A program made the translations under genes and the position numbers. This document shows positions 45,984 through 54,739 of a DNA stretch of 64,000 nucleotides, piece after piece. Each line of letters starts with the position of its first letter. The first letter of the stretch is position 1. This DNA comes from Oceanobacillus polygoni (GTDB taxonomy: Bacteria > Bacillota > Bacilli > Bacillales > Amphibacillaceae), in contig NZ_PIJY01000041.1 of assembly GCF_008304605.1 (NCBI RefSeq), forward strand, positions 41,608 to 105,607, given 5' to 3'. The notes under the pieces are model-generated. The model saw only the letters and a program-made list of their open reading frames with translations, had not been told where the DNA came from and did no database searches.

Positions 45984-46793
45984 ATGAAAAAAAATATAAT
46001 GGTAATCGCTGGCTCCCTGCTTGTTGCCTTTGCATTTAACTTCTTTCTTGTTCCATTTGAAATTTTGAGTAGTGGCGTTAGTGGAATTGCTATTTTACTT
46101 GGATTGCTCACTCCATTTGATACGGGAGTGTTTAATCTCGTTCTAAATATACCAATTCTTATCCTTGGCTATTATAAGCTCGGAAAGGAAATTACCATAA
46201 ATACGCTTGTTTGCGTCGTAACACTGTCCATCTTCTTATACGTGTTACCTGTTATTAGTCTGACAGACAACATATTGCTATCCGCCATATTCGGAGGAGT
46301 TCTCGGCGGGATTGGGATTGGGGTCATCATGAAATTCTCAGCAACATCTGGTGGCTTTGATATTATCGCAATGATTATTTCCCGTACAAGTAATTTCAGC
46401 GTTGGTTTACTGCTTACAGGAATGAACGGCGTTATTGTTCTTTTTTCTGGCATGATTTTCGATTGGAATATCGCATTATACACCTTGTTATCGATTTATT
46501 TAACCGGTGCGATGATTGATAAAATTCATACGAATCATATTAAATTAACGATGCAAATCGTCACAACAAAGGGTGAGCTTATTCGTGAAGAGTTACTTCA
46601 ATCCATCTATCGAGGCATTACGATTACAGATGGGTATGGCGGCTACACTAATGAAAAGAAGCAAATTATGATGATGGTCGTAACCCGATATGAAACATTA
46701 CAGATTAAAGAAATTGTTCGCTCACATGATGAAAAAGCATTTATTAACGTATTTGAAACCGTTGAGGTTGATGGTGAGTTTGCGAGGAATTGA
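45984..46793 (+). CDS. YitT-family membrane protein (DUF161 plus DUF2179)
   Basis: 269 residues. Five to six N-terminal membrane spans with NFFLVPFEILSSGVSGIAILLG, FSATSGGFDIIAMIISR and IYLTGAMIDKIHTNH (DUF161), then a cytoplasmic DUF2179 domain (RGITITDGYGGYTNEKKQIMMMVV). Bacillaceae carry several paralogues; transport function is suspected but not established. ATG 45984 follows TAGGAGG. Confidence 0.88.
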   Translation: MKKNIMVIAGSLLVAFAFNFFLVPFEILSSGVSGIAILLGLLTPFDTGVFNLVLNIPILILGYYKLGKEITINTLVCVVTLSIFLYVLPVISLTDNILLSAIFGGVLGGIGIGVIMKFSATSGGFDIIAMIISRTSNFSVGLLLTGMNGVIVLFSGMIFDWNIALYTLLSIYLTGAMIDKIHTNHIKLTMQIVTTKGELIREELLQSIYRGITITDGYGGYTNEKKQIMMMVVTRYETLQIKEIVRSHDEKAFINVFETVEVDGEFARN

Positions 46794-47134
46794 CTCTATT
46801 TCTACGCTTTAAGGAGAGAGTGCTTTCTCTCCTGGCTTTCATCCATCGACAAACCATTATCAAATAACTGATAGACACATTTAAAATCTTCTTAACGGAA
46901 TAGCTGTACACGATTTCACGATTATTTACATTCCAATGCCTCCTTATGATTTTCTTCGCAAACAATTTAATTTCGTAAATTACGTTATCATTCATATTTA
47001 GAATGGATAAGAATCTCTGGTCAGAACCCTGCTACAATCTTATTTAAGCCAATTTTCAAACATATACGAACCTGTTATACTAATTGAAAACCCTTACCTA
47101 CTAATCGAAATTCATTTGTAAAAGGAGGCTTTCG
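46794..47134. other. Intergenic region before lytS
   Basis: 340 bases. GGAGAGA-N6-TCTCTCC (about 46812-46831) is a hairpin without a T-run. An extended -10 (TGTTATACT, about 47072-47080) may be the lytS promoter. The minus-strand frame 46744-46995 has no ribosome site and is probably not a gene. Confidence 0.35.
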
Positions 47135-48886
47135 ATGTTCGAATTATTGGTGACATTGGTAGAACGCGTGGGAATTATTGTAACAATCGCCTTTATTTTA
47201 ACGAGATTTCACTTTTTCCGGAACATGTTTTATCAAGACCAGCTCAACCGGAAGCAACAGCTTACTGCTATTATTTTCTTTGGCTCCTTTGGAATTATTG
47301 GTACCTATACAGGACTGAGCTTAAGTACTGAAAGCCTCCAATTTAACCGTTGGGCAACCGATTTGACGACCGAGGAAGCACTCGCTAACTCCAGAGTGAT
47401 TGGCATTGTGATCGCTGGTCTACTCGGTGGCCCTAAAGTCGGGATTGGCGCAGGGCTTATTGCTGGGCTGCATCGCTTTACATTAGGTGGTTTTACAGCG
47501 ATTGCCTGTGGGACAGCTACTATCCTTGCCGGGATTCTCGCTAGCCTTTTCCACAAGAGAAATAAACGTATGAAGCTACGAAGCGCCTTCCTAATCGGCG
47601 CACTGGCAGAAACGATTCAAATGCTTATCATTGTACTCGTTGCACGTCCTATGGAACAAGCTTGGGCCTTGGTCAATATTATCGGTGTCCCGATGATAGT
47701 AGCGAATGGGATGGGCACCGTGCTCGTTCTTTTAGTAATCAAAAGTGTTCTAAGTGAAGAGGAAAAGGCAAGTGCCATGCAAGCCCAGAAAACATTACGA
47801 ATTGCAGATAAGACACTTACACATTTGCAAAGTGGGCTCCATACCAATTCCGCAGATGCTGTCTGTCGTATTATTCATAACGAATTGAAAACAAGTGCCG
47901 TTTCCATAACAGATAAAGCCGAAATTCTTGCACATGTCGGTCTTGGACATGATCATCATCAAAAAGAAAAGCCAATCCAGACGCAGATTACGCTCGATGC
48001 GATTAAGCGCGGTAAAATCCTTATTGCCAACCCAGATTCGATCCATTGCTCGGTAGAAGGCTGTCCACTTGGTCCAGCCGTTATTGCGCCATTAAAACAA
48101 CGCGGCGAAACAATTGGCACGTTAAAATTTTACTTCCAGTCTGAAAATGACTTAACCAATGTGAATATCGAACTCATTACGGGACTAAGCTCGATGATGA
48201 GTCACCAGCTTGAAGTGGCACAAGCAGACCGAGCATATCAATTAGCGAAAGATGCAGAAATAAAAGCCCTGCAAGCACAAATTAGCCCACATTTTCTATT
48301 TAATACGTTAAACACGATTGTGTCACTGATTCGCCTTAACCCAGCTAAAGCACGGAAAATGCTCGTTTCGTTATCACATTTCCTCAGGCAAAACTTATCT
48401 GCCACCACACAGGAAGTGACGACATTGGAACAGGAACTGAGGCATGTAAAAGCCTATTTAGCATTAAATAAAGAGAGATTTTACGATAAATTAACCGTGA
48501 ACTATACGATCGAACAGGATATACTTTCACACCATATTCCACCGCTCACGCTTCAGCCAATGGTTGAGAATGCAATCACCCACGGATTTAAAGATAAGGA
48601 CAGTGATTGTAACCTAGAGATTGTAATGAAAAAGCAACAAGGAGCTATCTATGTTAGCGTCGAGGATAATGGAAAAGGAATGAGTAAAGCTACAGCAGCT
48701 AAGATACATCAAGCACCAATTGACTCTGATACCGGAAATGGCTTAGCACTTTATAATGTAAATCGCAGGCTGAGTATGATGTTTGGTGAACACGCAGCAC
48801 TTCACGTAACAAGCACTATCGGCAGTGGTACAAAAATTTTTTTTTCTTTGCCGTATGAGGAGGTACAGAAACAATGGATCAGTTAA
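47135..48886 (+). CDS. lytS: LytS-type sensor histidine kinase
   Basis: 583 residues. Residues 1-200 form the 5TMR-LYT membrane sensor (GLLGGPKVGIGAGLIAGLHR). A GAF-like domain follows (about 220-370, with CSVEGCPLGPAVIAPLK). The kinase domain has QAQISPHFLFNTLNTIV with phosphoacceptor His386, and an HATPase with VENAITHGFKDKD and GNGLALYNVNRRL. LytS-family sensors respond to pyruvate in B. subtilis and E. coli (BtsS). A 13-base overlap with lytT. Ribosome site AAAGGAGG. Confidence 0.93.
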   Translation: MFELLVTLVERVGIIVTIAFILTRFHFFRNMFYQDQLNRKQQLTAIIFFGSFGIIGTYTGLSLSTESLQFNRWATDLTTEEALANSRVIGIVIAGLLGGPKVGIGAGLIAGLHRFTLGGFTAIACGTATILAGILASLFHKRNKRMKLRSAFLIGALAETIQMLIIVLVARPMEQAWALVNIIGVPMIVANGMGTVLVLLVIKSVLSEEEKASAMQAQKTLRIADKTLTHLQSGLHTNSADAVCRIIHNELKTSAVSITDKAEILAHVGLGHDHHQKEKPIQTQITLDAIKRGKILIANPDSIHCSVEGCPLGPAVIAPLKQRGETIGTLKFYFQSENDLTNVNIELITGLSSMMSHQLEVAQADRAYQLAKDAEIKALQAQISPHFLFNTLNTIVSLIRLNPAKARKMLVSLSHFLRQNLSATTQEVTTLEQELRHVKAYLALNKERFYDKLTVNYTIEQDILSHHIPPLTLQPMVENAITHGFKDKDSDCNLEIVMKKQQGAIYVSVEDNGKGMSKATAAKIHQAPIDSDTGNGLALYNVNRRLSMMFGEHAALHVTSTIGSGTKIFFSLPYEEVQKQWIS

Positions 48887-49605
48887 TCCGTGCACTCATC
48901 GTTGATGATGAGCCCTACAATCGAAAAGAACTGAAGCATTTATTAGGTGATTTCCCTCAAGTAAACCTGATCGAAGAAGCCGAATCAGGGGAAGCTGCCA
49001 TTATGAAGACGATTCAGCATCAGCCAGATGTCGTCTTTCTTGATGTTGAAATGCCGAAAATAAGTGGCATGGAGACAGCAAAGGCAATTAAAGAACTCAA
49101 AAATGCACCCTTAATCGTCTTTGCCACTGCATATCCACAATTTGCTGCCGAAGCCTTTCGCTACAATGCCGTGGACTATTTGCTTAAACCTTATGATGAA
49201 GAACAATTGCAGGAGACGATCGAACGAATTGAAAAAAAGCTTGGAGCAACAATGGACACTGACCCGGTAAAATCAACTGGAAAACTAGCTGTAGAAGCAG
49301 ATGGTGACATCTTTTATGTTGAACCAGAAGATATTTTATATATGTCAAGAAACGACAAGCGAACCAAGCTCGTTACCAAAAATGGCGAATTTGAGACAAA
49401 GATTGCCCTCAAAGACTTAGAAAATAGACTGCTAAGCTATGATTTCTTTCGAATCCACAAAAGCTTCTTAGTCAATTTAGAGTATGTCACCCGTTTAACC
49501 CCATGGTTTAACGGCGCGTACCATTTACAATTGGAAGGTAGCGAGGACACGCTTTCAGTGAGCAGAAATTATGTAAAAGCATTACGCAGTCGATTAGAAA
49601 TATAG
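48874..49605 (+). CDS. lytT: LytT-type (LytTR) response regulator
   Basis: 243 residues. Receiver with Asp57 in VVFLDVEMPKISGME, then a LytTR DNA-binding domain from about residue 140 (DIFYVEPEDILYMSRNDKR, FFRIHKSFLVNLEYV). Partner of the LytS upstream. The adjacent CstA-family gene is the likely target, as BtsR controls btsT in E. coli and LytT controls pftAB in B. subtilis. Confidence 0.93.
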   Translation: MDQLIRALIVDDEPYNRKELKHLLGDFPQVNLIEEAESGEAAIMKTIQHQPDVVFLDVEMPKISGMETAKAIKELKNAPLIVFATAYPQFAAEAFRYNAVDYLLKPYDEEQLQETIERIEKKLGATMDTDPVKSTGKLAVEADGDIFYVEPEDILYMSRNDKRTKLVTKNGEFETKIALKDLENRLLSYDFFRIHKSFLVNLEYVTRLTPWFNGAYHLQLEGSEDTLSVSRNYVKALRSRLEI

Positions 49606-49737
49606 CTTGCATCTTAACCCAGTCAGCTGACATGATAATTCGAAATAATTACCTTTTACGCCCGATTCTCCCCTCCTGCTCTTTGATTCTTTTATACTAT
49701 TATGAAACCGGATTCATAACAAAGGAGGAGACGTAGG

Positions 49738-51189
49738 TTGTATACATTTCTTGCAGGTATCGCACTATTAATTATTGGTTATTTTACGTATGGGAAATTC
49801 ATCGAAAAGCTCTTCGGTGTAAAAGACGAGCGTCCAACACCTGCCTATGTGAATAGTGATGGTGTGGACTATATTCCGATGAGCACACCAAAGAATTCAC
49901 TAATTCAGCTACTGAATATCGCTGGGACAGGTCCCGTATTTGGTCCAATTATGGGTGCACTTTATGGACCAGCAGCATTTATTTGGATTGTTGTCGGGTG
50001 TATTTTCGCAGGGGCAGTTCATGATTATTTGACGGGAATGATTTCTATCCGAAATCGTGGTGCTCATTTACCAGAGCTTGCCAGTAAGTTTCTCGGAAAG
50101 GTTATGAAGCATGTCGTTAATGGCTTTGCAGTTCTGCTTTTATTATTAGTTGGTACAGTATTTGTTTCCACACCAGCTAGCTTGCTTCATCTACTAACAG
50201 ACGGAAGTGTAGCATTATGGATCTTTATCGTAGTTATTTTTGCTTATTATATTATCGCTACACTACTTCCTGTAGATAAAGTAATCGGACGCTTATACCC
50301 ATATTTCGGTGCGTTGCTGTTAATTAGTGCGCTTGGCGTAGGGATTGGTTTAGTAGCTACAAATGCACCAATTCCAGAGCTATCCTTCCAGAATTTCCAT
50401 CCAGAAGGAGCAGCGATTTTACCGCTATTATTCTTTACGATTTCCTGTGGTGCGCTTTCCGGATTCCATGCGACACAAACACCAATTATTTCCCGTACAA
50501 CCAAAAGAGAAAAAGAAGGTCGTAAAATTTTCTACGGGATGATGATCGCAGAAGGAATCATTGCCATGATTTGGGCTGCTGCGGCAATGAGTATGTTCAA
50601 TGGCTATAATGGTCTAAATGAAATCTTAGCAGCTGGTGGTCCTGGTGCAATTGTTAGTGAGTCATCAACTATTCTTCTAGGAGCAATCGGTGGAACACTT
50701 GCTGTACTTGGTGTCGTTGTGTTACCAATCACTTCTGGAGATACTGCATTCCGAAGTGCACGGATGATTATTGCTGACTACTTGAATATTGCACAGAAGA
50801 AGTTTTCAAGCCGCATGTGGATTGCTCTACCACTTTTTGCAATCTCCGTCGTCTTAACGCAAATCGACTTTAACTTATTATGGCGATATTTTAACTGGGC
50901 GAACCAATCAACAGCGGTCATTGCACTCTTTGTTGGATCGATGTATTTGTATATTGCTCGGAAAAATTACTTTGTTTCGCTCATTCCAGGTACATTTATG
51001 CTGGTAATGGTCATTACCTATATTATGTCACAGCCAATTGGTTTTAATTTACCAATGAACATCTCATGGGCTGGTGGATTTATTGGAGCAGCAATCATTC
51101 TCGTACTGTTCTTTAAGGCTGCTAAGAAAGCAAGAGCGAACAATATCCCACTGGAAATTGATGTTTCGGATTGGAAGAAGGCTTCTTAA
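49738..51189 (+). CDS. CstA-family transporter, probable pyruvate importer
   Basis: 483 residues, about 13-14 membrane spans. Family motifs: NIAGTGPVFGPIMGALYGPA, GAVHDYLTGMISIRNRGAHL, CGALSGFHATQTP and LPITSGDTAFRSARMIIADY. Shorter than E. coli CstA (about 700). E. coli relatives CstA and BtsT import pyruvate or peptides. Position directly after lytST supports pyruvate-induced uptake. The start is TTG 49738 after AAAGGAGG; a terminator follows. Confidence 0.86.
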   Translation: MYTFLAGIALLIIGYFTYGKFIEKLFGVKDERPTPAYVNSDGVDYIPMSTPKNSLIQLLNIAGTGPVFGPIMGALYGPAAFIWIVVGCIFAGAVHDYLTGMISIRNRGAHLPELASKFLGKVMKHVVNGFAVLLLLLVGTVFVSTPASLLHLLTDGSVALWIFIVVIFAYYIIATLLPVDKVIGRLYPYFGALLLISALGVGIGLVATNAPIPELSFQNFHPEGAAILPLLFFTISCGALSGFHATQTPIISRTTKREKEGRKIFYGMMIAEGIIAMIWAAAAMSMFNGYNGLNEILAAGGPGAIVSESSTILLGAIGGTLAVLGVVVLPITSGDTAFRSARMIIADYLNIAQKKFSSRMWIALPLFAISVVLTQIDFNLLWRYFNWANQSTAVIALFVGSMYLYIARKNYFVSLIPGTFMLVMVITYIMSQPIGFNLPMNISWAGGFIGAAIILVLFFKAAKKARANNIPLEIDVSDWKKAS

Positions 51190-51207
51190 GAGAGATTCCT
51201 TTTAGAT

Positions 51208-51245
51208 AAAAAAGATGAGTAGGCTCTGCCTATTCATCTTTTTTT
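51208..51245 (+). terminator. Intrinsic terminator of the CstA-family gene
   Basis: AAAAAAGATGAGTAGG / CCTATTCATCTTTTTT with a 5-base loop. Confidence 0.92.
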
Positions 51246-51355
51246 ATCACTTCCATAAGGTAATTAATTATCCTTCATCACAATCGGTTGTAATTTGTAT
51301 CAATGTGAAGTTAAACCAGCAACAGAACTACTTCAGGAAATTTTTAACACGCCAA

Positions 51356-51658
51356 CTACCGAGAAAATTGCTTCATTACGTCGAGAAGTTCCTCAATTGC
51401 TGCATCCCCTTTACGATCTTGGATAGCATGTGCCACACAATGCTTTGCATGCCTTTCTACCATAGAAAAGCCAACTTTCTTTAGCGCTGCATTGATTGCA
51501 CTTATTTGCACCAGTACATCTACACAATAACGATCCTCATCAACCATCTTTTGAATTCCACGCACCTGCCCTTCAATTCGCTTCAAACGATTGACGATAG
51601 CTTGCTTTTCTGAATTAGTGCGTGGAGTTAATGTGTGATCATGTAAGAAGTTACTCAT
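51356..51658 (-). CDS. CsoR-family metal-sensing repressor
   Basis: 100 residues, all-helical DUF156 protein. The copper ligands of CsoR are present: Cys in RYCVDVLVQISAINAAL, then His and Cys in ERHAKHCVAHAI with the four-residue spacing of CsoR, so it is copper-type rather than the sulfur-sensing CstR. No copA or copZ lies next to it and no GC-rich CsoR operator is visible upstream, so its target is elsewhere. It diverges from the HxlR-type regulator gene. Confidence 0.82.
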   Translation of the reverse strand: MSNFLHDHTLTPRTNSEKQAIVNRLKRIEGQVRGIQKMVDEDRYCVDVLVQISAINAALKKVGFSMVERHAKHCVAHAIQDRKGDAAIEELLDVMKQFSR

Positions 51659-51882
51659 TCGATTCCCTCCTTTTTAACAATATATAATTTTATCTATTGT
51701 ATACGCATCATCTGGTTTATACAAGCATATTTATTTGTCTATTCTAACTTTTCTTACATTCATTAATAATAATGCAATTCTTCTTTCCTTTCAGTTAAGC
51801 GTACCTGCTTAAAAGGGAATCAATCGATTAGAATTGTATTTGCGTCATCATCTGGTTACTTAAATATCACTATATGATGATA

Positions 51883-51921
51883 AAGTACGTACTTATAAAA
51901 ATAATTCTTATATGTTAAACT
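51883..51921 (+). promoter_or_regulatory. HxlR-type box plus -10, site 1 (hxlR-like gene)
   Basis: Palindrome AAGTACGTACTT (51883-51894), then 21 bp to an extended -10 (TG-T-TAAACT, -10 at 51916-51921). The -35 position is TTATAA, poor, as expected for an activator-dependent promoter. Located about 130 bp upstream of the HxlR-family gene, which suggests autoregulation. One of four sites with identical geometry. Confidence 0.7.
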
Positions 51922-52052
51922 AATCTAAATAGTTAAAAAGTGGGGTGGTCTATTCATTTAAGGATTTCATTGAAAGAAAGTTCTTGAATTCTTTAGTATC
52001 ATACTTAAACTTTGTGGTGATATTCTTAAGAATTTGGAATGGAGGTGAATAA

Positions 52053-52409
52053 ATGAGTCGTATTAATTTAAAAACCCTTAATTGTGAAAAAGAGCTTACA
52101 CTTGCAATTATCGGTGGTAAATGGAAAATGCTAATTATGTGGCATTTAGGAAAAGAAGGAACCAAGCGATTTGGTGAACTTAAAGCTTTAATCCCAGGAA
52201 TTACGCAACGAATGCTCGTTAGTCAATTAAGAGAACTAGAAGAAGACCTTATTATTCACCGAGAGGTCTATCCAGTTGTTCCTCCAAAAGTGGAATACTC
52301 ATTAACTGAAAAGGGAGAAAGCCTGATGCCCATTCTTGAATCGATGTATGATTGGGGTAAAGACTACATGGAAAATGTTCTAAAAATTGAACTGACAAAT
52401 ACTGAATGA
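52053..52409 (+). CDS. HxlR-family transcriptional regulator
   Basis: 118 residues, a winged helix of the HxlR type: [59 protein letters not shown]. In B. subtilis HxlR activates hxlAB in response to formaldehyde. One cysteine near the N-terminus (NCEKE) sits where thiol-sensing members carry their reactive cysteine. I infer that it binds the AAGTRCGTACTT boxes found here and at three other promoters up to 57.8 kb. hxlA and hxlB lie at the end of the window. Ribosome site GGAGGTGAATAA. Confidence 0.88.
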   Translation: MSRINLKTLNCEKELTLAIIGGKWKMLIMWHLGKEGTKRFGELKALIPGITQRMLVSQLRELEEDLIIHREVYPVVPPKVEYSLTEKGESLMPILESMYDWGKDYMENVLKIELTNTE

Positions 52410-52507
52410 ACCAGGATAAGGATGTAGTACACCATTCTCTATAAATATTGCCCCACTTTCTTTAGAGAACATTCTATTTCTGATTTTATAGTATTTAAGT
52501 TAGTAGA

Positions 52508-52540
52508 TTCACAGCAACAATGTTAGTTGCTGTGAACCTT
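52508..52540 (+). terminator. Terminator of the HxlR-family gene
   Basis: TTCACAGCAAC / GTTGCTGTGAA, 11-bp perfect stem, 7-base loop, followed by CCTTTTAT. Confidence 0.8.
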
Positions 52541-52683
52541 TTATCTTGCTACTAAAAAGTCCAATATTATAAACCCTGTCAGTAAAGCACTAATGAATAT
52601 AGATTTCGTTTCCTATTTTAAAAAAAGACTAGTATCAAGTAATTAAGCTCGAATAGTATATATTTGCACACATTATGACTAAA

Positions 52684-52722
52684 AAGTGCGTACTTCCCTA
52701 ATACTCGACTAGCACTTATAAT
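52684..52722 (+). promoter_or_regulatory. HxlR-type box plus -10, site 2
   Basis: AAGTGCGTACTT (52684-52695), 21 bp, TATAAT (52717-52722). The -35 position is TTCCCT. It should drive a transcript with a 250-base leader, then the membrane protein, AraC and SR1P genes. Confidence 0.75.
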
Positions 52723-52864
52723 ATATAAATAATAAAACAACTAATATAACATAGTAAGATTCATTAAGATTGAGTGTTATTTCCAACGAGACCAATCCTA
52801 GGAACTAAAGATGCAATTAGCATTATTACGATTTAACTTACATCAAATAAAAGGAGTGGTATAT

Positions 52865-52909
52865 TTGAAAGCGCTTACAACAACTTGGATAGACCATAAT
52901 AATTGCTAA
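52865..52909 (+). CDS. 14-codon leader ORF
   Basis: TTG start after AAAAGGAGTGG, encoding MKALTTTWIDHNNC and ending in TAA. It lies in the leader between the HxlR-type promoter and the membrane protein gene. The leader at site 3 also holds a 14-codon ORF. It may be regulatory rather than a functional peptide. Confidence 0.35.
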   Translation: MKALTTTWIDHNNC

Positions 52910-52979
52910 TTACAAAATGATAATGTAGAAAAGTTACCCGTTTAGGAATCTCAAAGAAACTACTTTTTGGAGGGAGAAT

Positions 52980-53558
52980 ATGTTACTAATAATAGGCACT
53001 ATAATAATTTTGGTTTACACGACTGTATGCTTAATCAAGGTCTATCAAAATAAGGAACTATTAGCAAACATGACTGGGATGGCAATTGCAATGGCACTAG
53101 CTATGATTAGTAGTACAGCGATTGGCTTAATCTTAGGTGTCCTGTTTAAAGGCGACTTAACTTCTTCTACAATAATTGCAATGAATTTTGCCCTTATCGT
53201 CGGAATTTTAGTTGGGAAACCAATTAGTCTGCTTGCCATGGGTGAAGGTGTTGGAGGCGGAGCAATGGGGGGAATGATGGGTGCAATGATAGGTGATATG
53301 ATACCATCAAATAATTATTCACTCATGTTGGTATATATCGTTATTTTTTCTATAGTGAGCTTTTTGTTCATTATTCATTTAATTAATACGAAAGTAAATG
53401 AGCACCCTAAAAATAAGACAAGTCGTACTTGGTCCACTGCTAATAAAGCGATAATTTCAATTTCTGTATTGCTTACTCTTGTTATTTTAGGACTTCAAAT
53501 TGAAACAACTGACCATAAAAACAATCAGAAAGTAGATGAGGTACATCATCACCACTAA
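52980..53558 (+). CDS. Membrane protein with Gly/Met-rich loop and His tail
   Basis: 192 residues. About five hydrophobic segments. Between TM3 and TM4 lies a striking Gly/Met stretch (GGGAMGGMMGAMIGDMIP), and the protein ends EVHHHH. Methionine and histidine clusters in membrane proteins often bind copper or other soft metals; a copper-type CsoR regulator lies 1.3 kb away. I do not recognise the family. GGAGGGAG precedes ATG 52980. It is downstream of an HxlR-type box, so it belongs to the inferred regulon. Confidence 0.65.
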   Translation: MLLIIGTIIILVYTTVCLIKVYQNKELLANMTGMAIAMALAMISSTAIGLILGVLFKGDLTSSTIIAMNFALIVGILVGKPISLLAMGEGVGGGAMGGMMGAMIGDMIPSNNYSLMLVYIVIFSIVSFLFIIHLINTKVNEHPKNKTSRTWSTANKAIISISVLLTLVILGLQIETTDHKNNQKVDEVHHHH

Positions 53559-53635
53559 ATAAGTAAAATGGATATGTTCTTTTGCAGTAACTGTTAAGTG
53601 AATAATTAATAGCTCATTTATAGGAGGGGATTGGA

Positions 53636-54442
53636 ATGAAGTCTACTCTTAATTTTTTTCCTGCTCAACCTGAGATTGAATACAAAATGGAAAATTATGT
53701 AGAAAGAAAACCGATTGGAAATTCAATCACTCATAAAAGCATTGCATTATTTTACCAATTTAAAACTAAAAAAGAGGCTTCTAACTCTTTCTCACTTATT
53801 CCTGACGGTTCTATTGATTTATTGTTTTGTTGTTCTGAAAAGAAACCATCCATATTCCTTTGGACCAGTCCAAATCAACGAAGTGAAAGATTGGACCTAT
53901 TAGAAAATTGCGAGTATTTCGGTGTTAGGCTTTTTCCAGAACAAAGATTACTAGAATTAAAATATTCAATGAGGGAACTTTTAGGCAAAACAATCCCCTT
54001 ATACGATGTGATATCCATCGATACTTCTCTTTTAGAGCAAATATCATATGGAACGTCTTTTGAAGAAAGAATACGTTTATTCGAGAGATTTTGTGAAAAA
54101 TTTTATTCTAAAATGGATTATCAAGATTTAATTGATTACTCCGTTAAACAAATTTATTCCACTAAAGGTAATATAAATATTAAACAGCTCTCACTGGATA
54201 TAGGATATTCAGACCGATATCTGCGTAAGAAGTTTGAAGAATCTATAGGTTTTACACCAAAGCAATTTTCTGAAATGGTCAGATTTCAAAACTCTTTAGC
54301 AACAATGATGATTAATCACAATAATTATAATCCGTTAGACATTGTGTATGAGAACGGATACCATGATCAAGCGCATTTTATAAAGGGGTTTAAAAAATTC
54401 GCTGATTTAACCCCTACTCAGTTTATGTATAACCTATTTTAG
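53636..54442 (+). CDS. AraC-family transcriptional regulator
   Basis: 268 residues. An N-terminal sensor-like domain of about 130 residues (FSLIPDGSIDLLFCCSE; EYFGVRLFPEQRLLELK) resembles that of AraC proteins with a DUF6597-type N-terminus. The C-terminal pair of helix-turn-helix motifs runs from INIKQLSLDIGYSDRYLRKK to NGYHDQAHFIKGFKKF. Target and ligand unknown; position suggests a second layer of control in the amine cluster. ATG 53636 after AGGAGGGG. Confidence 0.86.
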   Translation: MKSTLNFFPAQPEIEYKMENYVERKPIGNSITHKSIALFYQFKTKKEASNSFSLIPDGSIDLLFCCSEKKPSIFLWTSPNQRSERLDLLENCEYFGVRLFPEQRLLELKYSMRELLGKTIPLYDVISIDTSLLEQISYGTSFEERIRLFERFCEKFYSKMDYQDLIDYSVKQIYSTKGNINIKQLSLDIGYSDRYLRKKFEESIGFTPKQFSEMVRFQNSLATMMINHNNYNPLDIVYENGYHDQAHFIKGFKKFADLTPTQFMYNLF

Positions 54443-54505
54443 GATATTTAAACACTAAAATAGAATAAGCCCCTTCGTAAACTACTATAAAAAGGAGTTG
54501 AAGTA

Positions 54506-54619
54506 ATGAGACAGATCATTTGCCAGAAATGCGAAAAAATTATTGAGTATACTGAGTGCGAAAAAGTTGATACACTTTACGGAAAATGTCCAGACTGTCA
54601 TCCCGATAAAAAATCATAA
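54506..54619 (+). CDS. SR1P-family small protein
   Basis: 37 residues with two CxxC pairs (IICQKCEK and GKCPDCHP) and the core IIEYTECEKVDTLYGKCP, which matches SR1P, the peptide encoded by the dual-function RNA SR1 of B. subtilis. SR1P binds glyceraldehyde-3-phosphate dehydrogenase GapA and promotes its interaction with RNase J1. Here it is not near gapA but the last gene of an apparent operon downstream of an HxlR-type promoter. AAAAGGAG before ATG 54506; terminator follows. B. subtilis SR1P is CcpN-regulated; no such site was seen here. Confidence 0.8.
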   Translation: MRQIICQKCEKIIEYTECEKVDTLYGKCPDCHPDKKS

Positions 54620-54625
54620 TTCCTG

Positions 54626-54653
54626 TAAAAAGCAATCTTGTTTCTGCTTTTTA
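54626..54653 (+). terminator. Terminator after the SR1P-family gene
   Basis: TAAAAAGCA / TGCTTTTTA with a 10-base loop; the T-run is within the stem, as usual for short-gene terminators. Confidence 0.75.
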
Positions 54654-54687
54654 TAGAGATTGAACATTCAGCCTGCTTCGTCCATAT

Positions 54688-54709
54688 AGTGGACAATTAG
54701 TGGACAATT
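54688..54709. repeat. Perfect 11-bp tandem repeat
   Basis: AGTGGACAATT repeated twice without spacer, followed by G, just past the 3' end of the minus-strand ORF. Possible recombination scar or binding site. Confidence 0.5.
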
Positions 54710-54739
54710 GAATAAGAGATATAAAGAAAAAATCTCATT

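Noticed and set aside
46744..46995. 83-aa minus-strand ORF between the YitT-family gene and lytS
   Set aside because: No ribosome site, basic low-complexity composition, overlaps the end of the YitT-family gene on the other strand.
51215..51484. 89-aa plus-strand ORF opposite csoR
   Set aside because: Starts inside a terminator and mostly mirrors the csoR coding strand.
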